Below, one piece after another: positions 54,489 to 63,679 of a stretch of DNA of 64,000 bases. Positions within the stretch are counted from its first letter, which is position 1. Every line of letters starts with the position of its first letter. The DNA lies in the NCBI GenBank assembly GCA_012959525.1, contig DUDB01000051.1, forward strand, positions 122,192 to 186,191, given 5' to 3'. The DNA comes from Planctomycetota bacterium (lineage in GTDB: Bacteria > Planctomycetota > UBA1135 > GCA-002686595). The position numbers and the translations under genes were made by a program. Under the pieces are notes generated by a model that searched no databases, was not told the origin of the DNA, and was given only the letters and a program-made list of their open reading frames with translations.

Positions 54489-56213
54489 ATGCGCCTCTCC
54501 AAACTCCACATCGTCACCCTCCGGGATGATCCCGCCGACGCCGAACTCCCCTCACACCGTCTGCTCGCCCGCGGTGGCTACATCGTCAAGGCCGCATCGG
54601 GGCTCTACACCTACGGCCCGTTGATGTGGCGCACGATGAAGAAGATCACCGCCATCGTGAACGAAGAGATCACAGCCGAAGGTGGCATCGAGGTCATGAT
54701 GCCGATCATGCACCCCCGGGAGTTGTGGGAGAGCTCCGGTCGCTGGGATAGGTATGTCGCGGACGGCATCCTCTTCACCCTGAAGGACAGCAAGGGCGCC
54801 GATTTCTGCCTCGGCCCCACCCACGAAGAGGTGATCACGTCCTACGCCGACCAGACGATCACCAGCTACAAGCAGCTGCCCGTCAACCTCTACCAGATCC
54901 AAGACAAGTTCCGCGATGAGATCCGGCCCAGGTACGGCCTCTTGCGCGGGCGCGAGTTCATCATGATGGATGCCTACTCGTTTGACGCGGATCAGGCCGG
55001 GCTCGACGAATCCTATGCGGCCATGGATCGCGCCTACAGGCGCATCTTCACCCGCTGTGGCGTGAGCTTTCGCTCCGTGCAAGCCGACGCGGGGGCCATT
55101 GGCGGAAGCGGCAGCGAGGAGTTCATGGTCATCGCCGAAGCCGGCGAGGATGCGATCCTCTACTGCGAGGAATCGGGCTACGCCGCGAACGTGGAGAAAG
55201 CGGACTCCATCCCCGCTGAAGCCCCGCCCTGTAGCGAAGCGGTCGAGATGGAGAAGACGGCCACGCCCGACGTGCGCACCGTTGAACAACTCGAGGCCTT
55301 CTTCGACCTGCCGGCAGCGGCCATGGCCAAGACGGTTCTGTACAAGGCCACCTGGGCCGAGGAAGAGGCCCTGATCGCGGTGATGATGCGTGGTGATCTG
55401 AACATCAACGAGGTCAAGCTGACCAACGCCCTCGATTGCCTCTCCCTTGAGTTGGCCGAGGACCAGGCGATCGTGAAACTCACGGGCGCAGAGGTCGGTT
55501 TTGCCGGCCCCGTGGGCCTCGACGAGAAGGTCCGTCTCCTAGCGGACAAGACCCTTGAGGGTCGCACCAACCTGCTGACCGGCTGCAACGAGACCGGCTT
55601 CCATTGCCTCAACGTCAATGCGGGGCGCGACTTCCCCGCACCCGCCTATCACGACCTGCGCGAGGCGAAGGCGGGCGAATTGTCACCGGATGGAAAGGGC
55701 CCTCTGCTGGAAGCCCGCGGCATCGAAGTGGGGCACATCTTCAAGCTCGGCGATAAGTACTCCACCGCCATGAAGGCCTCCTTCATCGGTGAGAATGGCA
55801 AGCCCGCGCCCTTCGTCATGGGTTGCTATGGCATCGGTGTCTCGCGCACCGCTCAGTCCGCCGTGGAACAAGGCCATGACGACAAGGGCATCGTCTGGCC
55901 CGCAGCCATCGCCCCTTTCGAAGTTGCCGTGGCCATCGTTGACGTGCGCAAGGAAGACCAGGTCGAGGTGGGCGAGCGCCTCTACGCCGAACTCCAAGCC
56001 GCCGGAGTCGACGTTTGCCTGGACGACCGCAAGGTGCGGGCGGGCGCCAAGTTCAAGGACCTCGAGCTGCTCGGGTTTCCCGTGCAGGTCACCGCAGGGC
56101 GCGGGGTCAGCGAAGGCAAGGTGGAGGTCACCCTGCGCGCCACCGGCGAGCGGGTTGAGGTCCTGGCTGAAGAAGCCTGCGCCCACGTGCAGGCCTTCCT
56201 GGAAAAGGCCTAG
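54489..56213 (+). CDS. proS: prolyl-tRNA synthetase (bacterial type)
   Basis: Charges tRNA-Pro. At 574 residues it is the bacterial-type ProS with the editing domain inserted between motifs 2 and 3 (about 225-405, EEALIAVMMRGDLNINEVKL). Class II motifs are seen in RPRYGLLRGREFIMMDAYSFD and MGCYGIGVSRTAQSAVEQ, and the anticodon-binding domain is C-terminal (VCLDDRKVRAGAKFKDLELLGFP). Its TAG overlaps the stop of the convergent hydrolase in CTAG at 56210-56213. Confidence 0.97.
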   Translation: MRLSKLHIVTLRDDPADAELPSHRLLARGGYIVKAASGLYTYGPLMWRTMKKITAIVNEEITAEGGIEVMMPIMHPRELWESSGRWDRYVADGILFTLKDSKGADFCLGPTHEEVITSYADQTITSYKQLPVNLYQIQDKFRDEIRPRYGLLRGREFIMMDAYSFDADQAGLDESYAAMDRAYRRIFTRCGVSFRSVQADAGAIGGSGSEEFMVIAEAGEDAILYCEESGYAANVEKADSIPAEAPPCSEAVEMEKTATPDVRTVEQLEAFFDLPAAAMAKTVLYKATWAEEEALIAVMMRGDLNINEVKLTNALDCLSLELAEDQAIVKLTGAEVGFAGPVGLDEKVRLLADKTLEGRTNLLTGCNETGFHCLNVNAGRDFPAPAYHDLREAKAGELSPDGKGPLLEARGIEVGHIFKLGDKYSTAMKASFIGENGKPAPFVMGCYGIGVSRTAQSAVEQGHDDKGIVWPAAIAPFEVAVAIVDVRKEDQVEVGERLYAELQAAGVDVCLDDRKVRAGAKFKDLELLGFPVQVTAGRGVSEGKVEVTLRATGERVEVLAEEACAHVQAFLEKA

Positions 56214-57076
56214 TCGCTGAGGGGCAGGTGCCGCTGAAGGTGGTCTAAACTGACCCCGAAAGCCGCCTCGAGGTCTTCGCCGCAGCCCTCGAAGGGGTGC
56301 TTGGCGCCAAAGGTGTGGCCCGCCCCGGGTAGCACGCAGAGGTGTCCGGTGTCCTTGGGCAAAGCCGCTTGGATGCTCTCGGCGTCGCCCAAGGGAACCG
56401 CTTCGTCAGCGCTGCCATGGACGATAAGGGTTGGGGTTTGCGTGCGGGCTGCCGCACCGAGGATGTCCAGTTGCGCGGCGTTTCGCTCGATGTCGTCCAG
56501 CAGGTCCAGCCCGATGCGGTGTACCTGCCCCGTACGCCCGTTGGGAATCTGCACCTCACCCTGTTCGCGCCACCGTAGACGGGTCGCCTCGTCGAAGATC
56601 TTCACCCGGTTGATAGGACCCCAGAGGACGCTGGCCTTGTAGTCACCCCAGCGCTCAGCGTGCAGCAGGGCCATGCCCCCCCCTCGACTGTGACCCCAGA
56701 TCGCGAGACGGTCCCTGTCCACGCAAGGCCCGTTTTCCAAGAGATGCTGCCGCACAAGATCGAGGTCTTCCAGGTCGTGGCTGAACGTGCACTGAAAGAA
56801 GGCTTGCTCTTCGCTCAGGGTTTCTAGGTCGTCACCCACACCGCTACCGGAAGTGTTCAAGCTCACCGCCACCATGCCCCTCTGAGCTATGCGCTGGGAG
56901 AGCTCGGGGAAGAAGCCCCAGTGCATGAAGCCCTTGAAGCCGTGCAAGACCAGGACGTGCGGCAGGGCCTTGGCTGCCCCTTCGTATCCCTCTGGCCCTT
57001 CAACCCGAACCTGGACCCTGCGCTCAGGGGCCTTTGGATGGCATAGGTTGAACTGGACGAGTTGAGTGGCGGCCAT
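56210..57076 (-). CDS. alpha/beta hydrolase (dienelactone/acyl hydrolase-like)
   Basis: A 288-residue cytoplasmic-type hydrolase. The triad is read from S130 in IWGHSRGGGMAL, D in HGSADEAVPL and H in GAGHTFG. An upstream VLVLHGFKGFMHWGFFPELSQRIAQRG gives the oxyanion region. Family members have very different substrates; no partner gene hints at one here. It diverges from the phosphatase-like gene. Confidence 0.85.
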   Translation of the reverse strand: MAATQLVQFNLCHPKAPERRVQVRVEGPEGYEGAAKALPHVLVLHGFKGFMHWGFFPELSQRIAQRGMVAVSLNTSGSGVGDDLETLSEEQAFFQCTFSHDLEDLDLVRQHLLENGPCVDRDRLAIWGHSRGGGMALLHAERWGDYKASVLWGPINRVKIFDEATRLRWREQGEVQIPNGRTGQVHRIGLDLLDDIERNAAQLDILGAAARTQTPTLIVHGSADEAVPLGDAESIQAALPKDTGHLCVLPGAGHTFGAKHPFEGCGEDLEAAFGVSLDHLQRHLPLSD

Positions 57077-57297
57077 GGACAGGAGGATACCCTCAGCCCT
57101 GCACGTACCGGGCCCTCGTCGAGGGCAGGAGCGTTACGGAAGGGGAACCCCGGGTCTCTTGAAGGCCCAAGCACCCCCCTCCAAGATTGGCGCTTTGCCC
57201 ACTTTTTGGCCCCCCAGGAGGGTCCAGGCTCGGAATGAGGCCTCAACGCCCGAGGATCTTGAGCCCCCGGCGCCCCGTCCGGCACGGCCATTGCACA

Positions 57298-58407
57298 ATG
57301 GCGTCGGATCCACATCCCATGTTCGTGCCCCCCTCATCCTCCCCGCGTCCCCTGGGACGCCTTGCCCTCAGTGGCCTTCTGGTCGCTCTGGGTTTGGGAG
57401 CTTGTTGTGCAAGCGACCCGGGCCAGGCCTCTCTGCCCCCCACCGCGGGCCCTCTCGCGAATGTGCGCAACGCCTTTGAGTCGGCCAGCGAGGTTCAGTT
57501 GCCCGCCCAGGAGCCGATCAATGAGTTCGGTCTGCGCAACGCTTTTCGTCTCAGCGAGAGCGTCTACTCCGGCGCAGAGCCCGGCTCCGAAGAGGCCTTC
57601 GCACGCCTGAAACAGTGGGGAGTGAAGACGGTGATCTCGGTGGACGGCAAGACGCCGGAGGTTGAAACGGCTGCTCGCCATGGACTGCGGTACGTCCACC
57701 TACCCCTGCACTACAAGGGCATCGAGGACGAGACCCTCGCCCGCCTGGTCAAGATCTTCCGCGAGATGCCGGGGCCGTTCTATGTGCACTGCTTCCACGG
57801 CCGCCATCGCGGTCCTGCCGCGGCGGCCGTCGGACGGTTGGTCCTGGATGGCGCCTCACGCGAGACCGCACTGGCGGAGATGCGCCAGTGGTGTGGCACC
57901 TCCAGCGCCTACCCGGGCCTTTACGAATCCATCGCCCGTGCTGACTTGCCCTCCGTGCATCAGACCACGAGCCTTGCCTGGGACTTCCCCAGCCGCCATC
58001 GCGTGCGCGCCTTCCGTGCCTCTATGGCAGACTTGGCGCGTTGCCTTGACCAGTTGGTCCTCTGCAGAAAGCAGCACTGGGTGGCCGGCACGGCCCACCC
58101 TGATCTGGAACCCGCCCGGGAGGCTGAGCGCATGGTCGAACTCTTGCGGGGAATCTCGCTGCTGGAAGAGATCCGCAACTCGGACGCCGAGCAGCGCAAG
58201 TGGATCGCCGACAGTCTGGCCGCCGCCCGGGATTTGGCCCAGGCCATTTCAGACGTGACGGACCCGTCCGGGGCAAGACCCATCGTCAGCCCCACCGCGG
58301 TCACCTATTTCTACCTGGGGAGTGAACCTGACGGCCGCGCCCAGGACGCCCTGGACCGCCTTTCCAGCAACTGCACGGCCTGCCACAGGGCAAACCGCAA
58401 CCGCTAG
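57298..58407 (+). CDS. phosphatase-like lipoprotein with C-terminal CxxCH
   Basis: 369 residues from the ATG at 57298. A lipoprotein signal ends in GLGAC (Cys36). A dual-specificity phosphatase-like domain spans about 75-215, with the P-loop VHCFHGRHRG (C165x5R171) and a possible acid D116. The rest (about 240-369) is helical and ends SSNCTACHRANRNR: C359xxC362-H363, a c-type haem site at the extreme C-terminus, as in cytochrome c'/c556. So it looks like a secreted phosphatase-like domain fused to a cytochrome-c'-like helical bundle. Upstream starts are possible. Confidence 0.75.
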   Translation: MASDPHPMFVPPSSSPRPLGRLALSGLLVALGLGACCASDPGQASLPPTAGPLANVRNAFESASEVQLPAQEPINEFGLRNAFRLSESVYSGAEPGSEEAFARLKQWGVKTVISVDGKTPEVETAARHGLRYVHLPLHYKGIEDETLARLVKIFREMPGPFYVHCFHGRHRGPAAAAVGRLVLDGASRETALAEMRQWCGTSSAYPGLYESIARADLPSVHQTTSLAWDFPSRHRVRAFRASMADLARCLDQLVLCRKQHWVAGTAHPDLEPAREAERMVELLRGISLLEEIRNSDAEQRKWIADSLAAARDLAQAISDVTDPSGARPIVSPTAVTYFYLGSEPDGRAQDALDRLSSNCTACHRANRNR

Positions 58408-59318
58408 GCCGGATTCCTGCCCGAGGCCGGGCCATAGAGGTCCCGCTGCCCCATCACGCGGGTGATGTCTGCCAGATGCGGGAAGGCGTGTACGAGCTCG
58501 GCGGGTGCAGCGACCGACTCCCGCCCCCCCATGAGCCACCGCAGCTCAAGAGCATTGGCAAGGGCCTGACCCTCGAAGTGGTTGTTCGTCGCCACCAGGG
58601 TCTCATCGCTCGCCTTGGCCACCGCATTGATGCGGTGAGCAATCTCGCCCAGTTCGGGCGGACTGTAGAGGTAGTCGTAACGGTCGTTGCGGCCCGCCCC
58701 CGAACGGAACCACTGCTCGCTGTTGCGGCCATGCAAGCGCACGTAACCCACCGGACCCACGGCTGCGTGTGAGGCTGGAGGGTGATTCCAGGAGGGCGGA
58801 AGATCGATGTGGGCCAGGGAGTATCCCAGACCCCCGATGGTCGTCAGGGAGGGCGGCTCGAACCACTCTCGGTGACGCACCTCAAGCACCAAGGGTAGGC
58901 CGTCGAAGAGCCGGGCGATGTGTCCCAGCCGGGCGACACTATCGTCGTTGGGCTGGAAGGTGACCGGAAACTGGACCAGGACGGCGCTCAGCAGCCCTTT
59001 TTCTTCCAGGGGAGCGATGCCGCGACGCCACTCGAGGGCCAACTCTTCCCACTGCGCCAGATCCTCGGGTATGGGCTTGTGGGTGAAGTCCTGCAGCAGT
59101 TTGGCGCCGAAGCGAAAGGACTTCTGGTGGGCCACGCGGGCCACCCAGTTGGAGGAGTTCCGCGCGCGAGGCACCGCATAGAAGGAGCTATTGACCTCTA
59201 CGTAGTCGACAAGCGTCGCCAGCAGATCGAGCGGGTGGTACGCGCGTGGTTTCGAGCGCGGGTAGACCGGGCCCTCCCAATCGGGATAGCTCCAGCCCGA
59301 GGGCCCGATACGAATCAT
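58404..59318 (-). CDS. DUF72 family protein
   Basis: A 304-residue TIM-barrel-like DUF72 protein (YecE family). Typical are the opening IGPSGWSYPDWEGPVYP, YVEVNSSFYAVP, FRFGAKLLQDFTHK, FPVTFQPND, LEVRHREWF, GYVRLHGRN, and the late ETLVATNNHFEGQALANALEL. No reaction is established for the family. It overlaps the acyltransferase gene by 4 bp at its start. Its stop shares CTAG with the phosphatase-like gene. Confidence 0.92.
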   Translation of the reverse strand: MIRIGPSGWSYPDWEGPVYPRSKPRAYHPLDLLATLVDYVEVNSSFYAVPRARNSSNWVARVAHQKSFRFGAKLLQDFTHKPIPEDLAQWEELALEWRRGIAPLEEKGLLSAVLVQFPVTFQPNDDSVARLGHIARLFDGLPLVLEVRHREWFEPPSLTTIGGLGYSLAHIDLPPSWNHPPASHAAVGPVGYVRLHGRNSEQWFRSGAGRNDRYDYLYSPPELGEIAHRINAVAKASDETLVATNNHFEGQALANALELRWLMGGRESVAAPAELVHAFPHLADITRVMGQRDLYGPASGRNPA

Positions 59319-60097
59319 CCCTCGAACTCCGCGCTGTGCTCGATCTCCTGCTCGGGAACCCAGTCCCCCCAGTCCGGCTCGAGATCCAGGTGTGCGAAGG
59401 CCTCGCGCTCGGCCTTGCGGATGGCTGCCCGGATACGGGAGGAGTACTCGGCGAGCGCATCCCCGCTGGCTTCACGTGGGACCTGGATGGGCTCCTCGCA
59501 GGAGGTCACGAGACGGGAGCCCAGCCGCGGCAGGGTGTAGCGATCCCAGGTATCCAGGCGCCGGGCACGGTCGATGCCAAAGCCGATGGGTAGGACCGGA
59601 ACGCCGGTGGCGCGGGACATGAAGGCTGCACCGGGAGACATGGAGTGCATGGGCCCCCTGGGGCCGTCCGGGGTCAACGCCACGTGCTTGCCGCGCTCCA
59701 GGCAGGACAGCATGTCCCGTAGGGCGCGCACTCCCCCACGACTCGACGAGCCCCGGATGATCTCATAGCCGAGCCGCTTCAGGATGGTCGTCGCCATGGA
59801 TCCGTCCTCGCTTGCCGACACCAGCGCCGTCGTATTGCCCGGCCTGTAGAAGGGCGAAGCCAGAACACCTCGCCCATGCCAGAAGGCCAATATCAGGCCC
59901 TTGTGCTCGGACTCTGCCCTTTCGCGAACGGCTGCGTTGAGCTCGATTTTGCGGCACCAGCGGGCCATTTGAACGATGCCCGCCGCCCCGAAATGCTGGC
60001 CCAGCCAACGTCCGGTGTTGTTGCGTAGCTTGCGAATTCGACCCCTAGGGGACCTGGGAGCCCCCTTGAGCTTGCTGGGGTTTGGATCCTGGCTCAC
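59315..60097 (-). CDS. DUF374 lysophospholipid acyltransferase-like protein
   Basis: A 260-residue protein of the DUF374/LpxL-like acyltransferase group, with IELNAAVR, ILAFWHGRGVLASPF, VSASEDGSMATTILKRLGYEIIRGSSSRGGVRALRDM and LTPDGPRGPMHSMSPGAAFMSRATGVPVLPIGFG. It probably moves an acyl chain in lipid A or phospholipid synthesis. The start overlaps the stop of the preceding secreted-protein gene, and its stop overlaps DUF72 by 4 bp. Confidence 0.88.
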   Translation of the reverse strand: MSQDPNPSKLKGAPRSPRGRIRKLRNNTGRWLGQHFGAAGIVQMARWCRKIELNAAVRERAESEHKGLILAFWHGRGVLASPFYRPGNTTALVSASEDGSMATTILKRLGYEIIRGSSSRGGVRALRDMLSCLERGKHVALTPDGPRGPMHSMSPGAAFMSRATGVPVLPIGFGIDRARRLDTWDRYTLPRLGSRLVTSCEEPIQVPREASGDALAEYSSRIRAAIRKAEREAFAHLDLEPDWGDWVPEQEIEHSAEFEG

Positions 60098-62004
60098 CGT
60101 TGTTGGGAATTGCCGTCTTCCTCAATGTCACCGCTGGTCGGCGCAGCGGGCACGGAGCTTGGGATGGCAACGGTCTGGACGCTCGAATCGGTGACGAACC
60201 AGATCGGCACGAGGCCCGTCATGAGCATAAATTCGGGCCCAAAAGAGGAGCGCTGGTAGGCGTAGCCGCGGCCCTCATTCACCTCCATCCAGCTCAATGA
60301 GGGTTCAAAGAAGCTCTCCACGTAATCTGACTCCGGCAGTGCCGCCACGTCGATGGGCAGATTCCCTCCGGCCGCGCCCATGGAGGCCAACGCCTTCAAG
60401 CCACCGTAGACCGACCCCAAGAAGCTCGCCCAATCCGCCTGTGCTGCCCCACTCGCGCCAGAGGGGACGCCTTCCAGGGCGAATGCTCCCGAGCCTGCAT
60501 CCTCGTCCTTCAGGGCGCGTCGCAACTCGCGCTTGGTGTGATTGGGCAAGGGGGTGAGAATCACCCGGTCGTCCAGGATGGCCAGGCACGGGCGCATGAG
60601 ACCCTCCATACCGATCATGATGGTGGGAAGTTCCAGTGATTGGGCCTCGGCTTCGGACGCGTTGAATTGAAGGGTGTAGAGGGGTCTGCCGCGATACTCA
60701 TCGACCTTTATGGTCAGTACCCCTGCCCCCTCCTTGGCTCCCCAGGCAGCCAATCCGTCCATCCCCCGCTTGAACGCCGCGGCGTCCTCCAGGGCAATCA
60801 CGCCGATGATGGGTGGAGCTGCTAGAAGGGACTTGGGCTTGGGCAGGCCTACGGCAATGGAACTGCCGAGGGGTGCCAATAGATCCGAGCGGTAATCGAA
60901 ATCCAGACCGGCTTCTTCCGAGCCCGGGAGTCCACTGGTGAGCTCCTCCAGAGCCGACTTGTTGAGGGAGGCACACCACTGGACCATGGCGTCCTGGGGA
61001 AGCAGCCCCAGAGCATTCTCCGTCATGGGCTCGCTGGACAGGAGCCGGCTCGCCGGGCGGGCGGGCACTTCAAAAACGCCCTCCGTTACAAACTGTCCCT
61101 CGGCGTCGACTACCGACCTCCAATGACCGCCACGTAGGACCATGGAGAGGTTGGCCCCGAAGAGAGCCTCGCCCATGCTCGATGCCAGTTCAGCCATGGC
61201 GAATTCCGGTGTGGATGCGATCAGGTCCCCGGTCGGAAATCCGGAGCGGCTGAGCCAATCAAAGACCACGGTTCCCTCGGCGACCAACTCCCGGCTCCCG
61301 GCCCCTAGGCTCTTGGGGTCTAGGCCCGGGGCCGTCCCCTGTAGCCTCTGGACAAGGCTCTCGGGGTCGGGGCGGCCGAGGAGAATGGCCAGGTGCGCTC
61401 CGTGGTGAACGAGACTGGCCTGGGGTTCGAGGCCTGTGGACGCCTCGGCAATCCGGGTCTGCCCGCTCTCCTTGCGAACGATCTTCGCCCCCCCCACCGC
61501 GGCAACTGCAACGGCCATGTCGAAGGCCTTCGCGGCGACCGCAGCATCTTGGAACTCAATCTGCAGTTGAAAAAGGGGCAAGGCGGAATCCTCAGCGGAT
61601 TCGAACACGCCCTGGACCGCGGACTGGACCAGTCCAGATCCATTGAAAACAAGGGAGGCCGAGACCGCCTCGGCCTTCTCGAGCAGGGGCAGGAAGGGAG
61701 GCAATTTCCCCGCCAACACCGCCTTCTCGTAGAAGCTCAGGCCTAGGTCCAGGGGGCTATCGACCTCCTCCCCTGCGAGCCCACCAATGAGTTCACCAAG
61801 GCCCTCATCCTGGAAGAGGCGCCCCAGGGATGTGCGCGGGTAGGCCTCTCTCAAGCCAGGCAGATCCGGGACCGAGAGGAACCAGACGGCCTCCGGTGAG
61901 TGGTGCTCGACGTGCCGTTGCGGGGCCGCCCCGGCTTGGGAGCCCACCAGAATCAGGACAATGAAAAGGCATAGGCCTTGGTAGAGATTTCGGGTCATGG
62001 TCAA
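60094..62004 (-). CDS. large secreted protein, DUF3352-like
   Basis: A 636-residue protein with a signal peptide (MTRNLYQGLCLFIVLILVGSQAGA). The mature part is a repetition of alpha/beta segments such as VWFLSVPDLPGLREAYPRTSLGRLFQDEGL, and looks like the DUF3352 type common in planctomycete secretomes. A second half, from about 345, repeats the pattern. No active-site motif. It begins a cluster with the acyltransferase and DUF72 genes. Confidence 0.7.
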   Translation of the reverse strand: MTMTRNLYQGLCLFIVLILVGSQAGAAPQRHVEHHSPEAVWFLSVPDLPGLREAYPRTSLGRLFQDEGLGELIGGLAGEEVDSPLDLGLSFYEKAVLAGKLPPFLPLLEKAEAVSASLVFNGSGLVQSAVQGVFESAEDSALPLFQLQIEFQDAAVAAKAFDMAVAVAAVGGAKIVRKESGQTRIAEASTGLEPQASLVHHGAHLAILLGRPDPESLVQRLQGTAPGLDPKSLGAGSRELVAEGTVVFDWLSRSGFPTGDLIASTPEFAMAELASSMGEALFGANLSMVLRGGHWRSVVDAEGQFVTEGVFEVPARPASRLLSSEPMTENALGLLPQDAMVQWCASLNKSALEELTSGLPGSEEAGLDFDYRSDLLAPLGSSIAVGLPKPKSLLAAPPIIGVIALEDAAAFKRGMDGLAAWGAKEGAGVLTIKVDEYRGRPLYTLQFNASEAEAQSLELPTIMIGMEGLMRPCLAILDDRVILTPLPNHTKRELRRALKDEDAGSGAFALEGVPSGASGAAQADWASFLGSVYGGLKALASMGAAGGNLPIDVAALPESDYVESFFEPSLSWMEVNEGRGYAYQRSSFGPEFMLMTGLVPIWFVTDSSVQTVAIPSSVPAAPTSGDIEEDGNSQQR

Positions 62005-62013
62005 TCGATAGGG

Positions 62014-63471
62014 TTAGAGGCCGGCAAACGCCCGTAACTCGGATTCATGTGCCTCAACACTCTTACGCAGGGCGCCGAAAAGCTTCTTGCTGTCCTTTCC
62101 GGCTCGCAGGGCCTGCTTGAGTTCGGCGTGGGCCTCAATCACCTCTGCACACCCCCCATCAACGATAAAGGACATGATTAGGCCGGCACCGTTGATCAGG
62201 GAACCTGTTCTGCGGTTTTGTGGGTCTAACTCAAGATCGAAGACCGGTCGCAAGAAACTCAGGCCCCCTTGCCGCTTGAGGTTGTCAACAGACCACTTCC
62301 GCACCCACCACTGATCGCCGCCGCTGCCCACGGAGCTGTCCTCGTAGTAGCGCGCGCCATAGCAGGCGGCACCCCAAGAGAACCATGCGGGGATGTCCTT
62401 CTCCCCGTAGAACGACTCGACAAAGTCGGCCCGGTATCCTTTCTTGGTGAGCTTCTCGATGGCTTTCGGGCTGGGGTCCATGCGGTCCACAAAGGACAGG
62501 CCAAAGGCCATGCGGGCGTCGTGAACCCCGAAGCTGTCCCCGTTCTCCTGGGAGGCGTCCCAAAAGGAGGCTCCAGCCCCCAGCCAGCCCTTCCCCTTGT
62601 CCGTCAACCAGCTCTCCATGAAGGTTGAGCTCAGTGCCTCTACCAGCCGTCGGCCATCTGCCGCGGGGCGCCCGGCGGCCGATTCAGCGGCAAAGAAGCC
62701 CATCTGGTCTGAAGACTTGAAGAGAGCCACCCGGATACGGCCGCTCGGTGGTGTCCCATAGACCTTGACCATGTCTCGGTAGCAGCGCTCCATCTCGCCG
62801 ATGGCTTTCTTCGCCGTGGCTCGGGAGCAGGAGGTCCACAACTCAAGGTGGTCGCTGGGGATGACCCAGCTCCGCTCGAATCGGCCGTGGTGGCGGTCGG
62901 CCTCATCTGTGGTCAGCCACTCTTCACCGCACTTCCAAAGGCCCTCCTTCATCTTGGGGATCTCCTCTGGGGAGACCCAGACGAGGTCCTGGCGGACCCA
63001 ACCCCCTTCTAGGCGCTCAAGGTCCTCGGGGGCAAGCCAATCGCCGTTCGGCCCACGAACGAGGCCCTTTTCGAGAAACGGCAGGTCTGCAGGTTCGACC
63101 CATTGGCCATCGTGCTTCACCAAGCCGGCGTCCTTTGCCTCTTTGTCGCGTTGCTTGGCGATGGCCTGGTCCACCTTCTTCTGGCTCGTGTACCAACGGC
63201 CTTCATGTCGCACGTGCCTCAGTGCCTTGCGGGCCTCCAGGTGGTCGGTGTCCGCTTTGATCACGGCCCGCAGGGTCTCCTTCCCGGACGCATCCCTGCT
63301 GGTGTCCACACACCACTGATAGAGCATCCAGAGCTTTTCAGCGTCGCCCTTGGCGTCAGCCAGGCGCTTGTCGAATTCCGCATCGGCTTCGGAAACTTCC
63401 TCGCACGGCTGAAGAACGGGAAATCTGGGCGGAGTCGCGGGCAGGGCTAGAGACAGCAGAATCGCAAGCAT
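62014..63471 (-). CDS. secreted protein with Trp-rich repeats
   Basis: A 485-residue protein with an AGGAGG ribosome site five bases before the ATG at 63471 and a signal peptide (MLAILLSLALPATPP). Between about 85 and 205 there are four to five short repeats of the type xHxGxWVxPxDLPxLEKGL (GRWYTSQKKVD; KHDGQWVEPADLPFLEKGL; GPNGDWLAPEDLERLEGGW; RQDLVWVSPEEIPKMKEGL; KCGEEWLTTDEADRHHG). A larger helical domain follows. No function known. It lies upstream of the preceding secreted gene, 9 bp away. Confidence 0.72.
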   Translation of the reverse strand: MLAILLSLALPATPPRFPVLQPCEEVSEADAEFDKRLADAKGDAEKLWMLYQWCVDTSRDASGKETLRAVIKADTDHLEARKALRHVRHEGRWYTSQKKVDQAIAKQRDKEAKDAGLVKHDGQWVEPADLPFLEKGLVRGPNGDWLAPEDLERLEGGWVRQDLVWVSPEEIPKMKEGLWKCGEEWLTTDEADRHHGRFERSWVIPSDHLELWTSCSRATAKKAIGEMERCYRDMVKVYGTPPSGRIRVALFKSSDQMGFFAAESAAGRPAADGRRLVEALSSTFMESWLTDKGKGWLGAGASFWDASQENGDSFGVHDARMAFGLSFVDRMDPSPKAIEKLTKKGYRADFVESFYGEKDIPAWFSWGAACYGARYYEDSSVGSGGDQWWVRKWSVDNLKRQGGLSFLRPVFDLELDPQNRRTGSLINGAGLIMSFIVDGGCAEVIEAHAELKQALRAGKDSKKLFGALRKSVEAHESELRAFAGL

Positions 63472-63679
63472 GGAGCCTCCTCGGGCAGGGATGACGAAGC
63501 GCTCCAGCCACAATAACGCGAGGGCTGCATCCCGCGCCCGAAAAGCGCCGAATCCGGGAGGCTAGCGCCGGTTCTCTCCTCATTGAAGCCCTTGTGGCCC
63601 GACCCGGACTGCCCATAGAATGCCGCGCCATGAGGTCCGCAACCCGGACCCGTCCCACCAATCTCGTCCCTACCACGCC

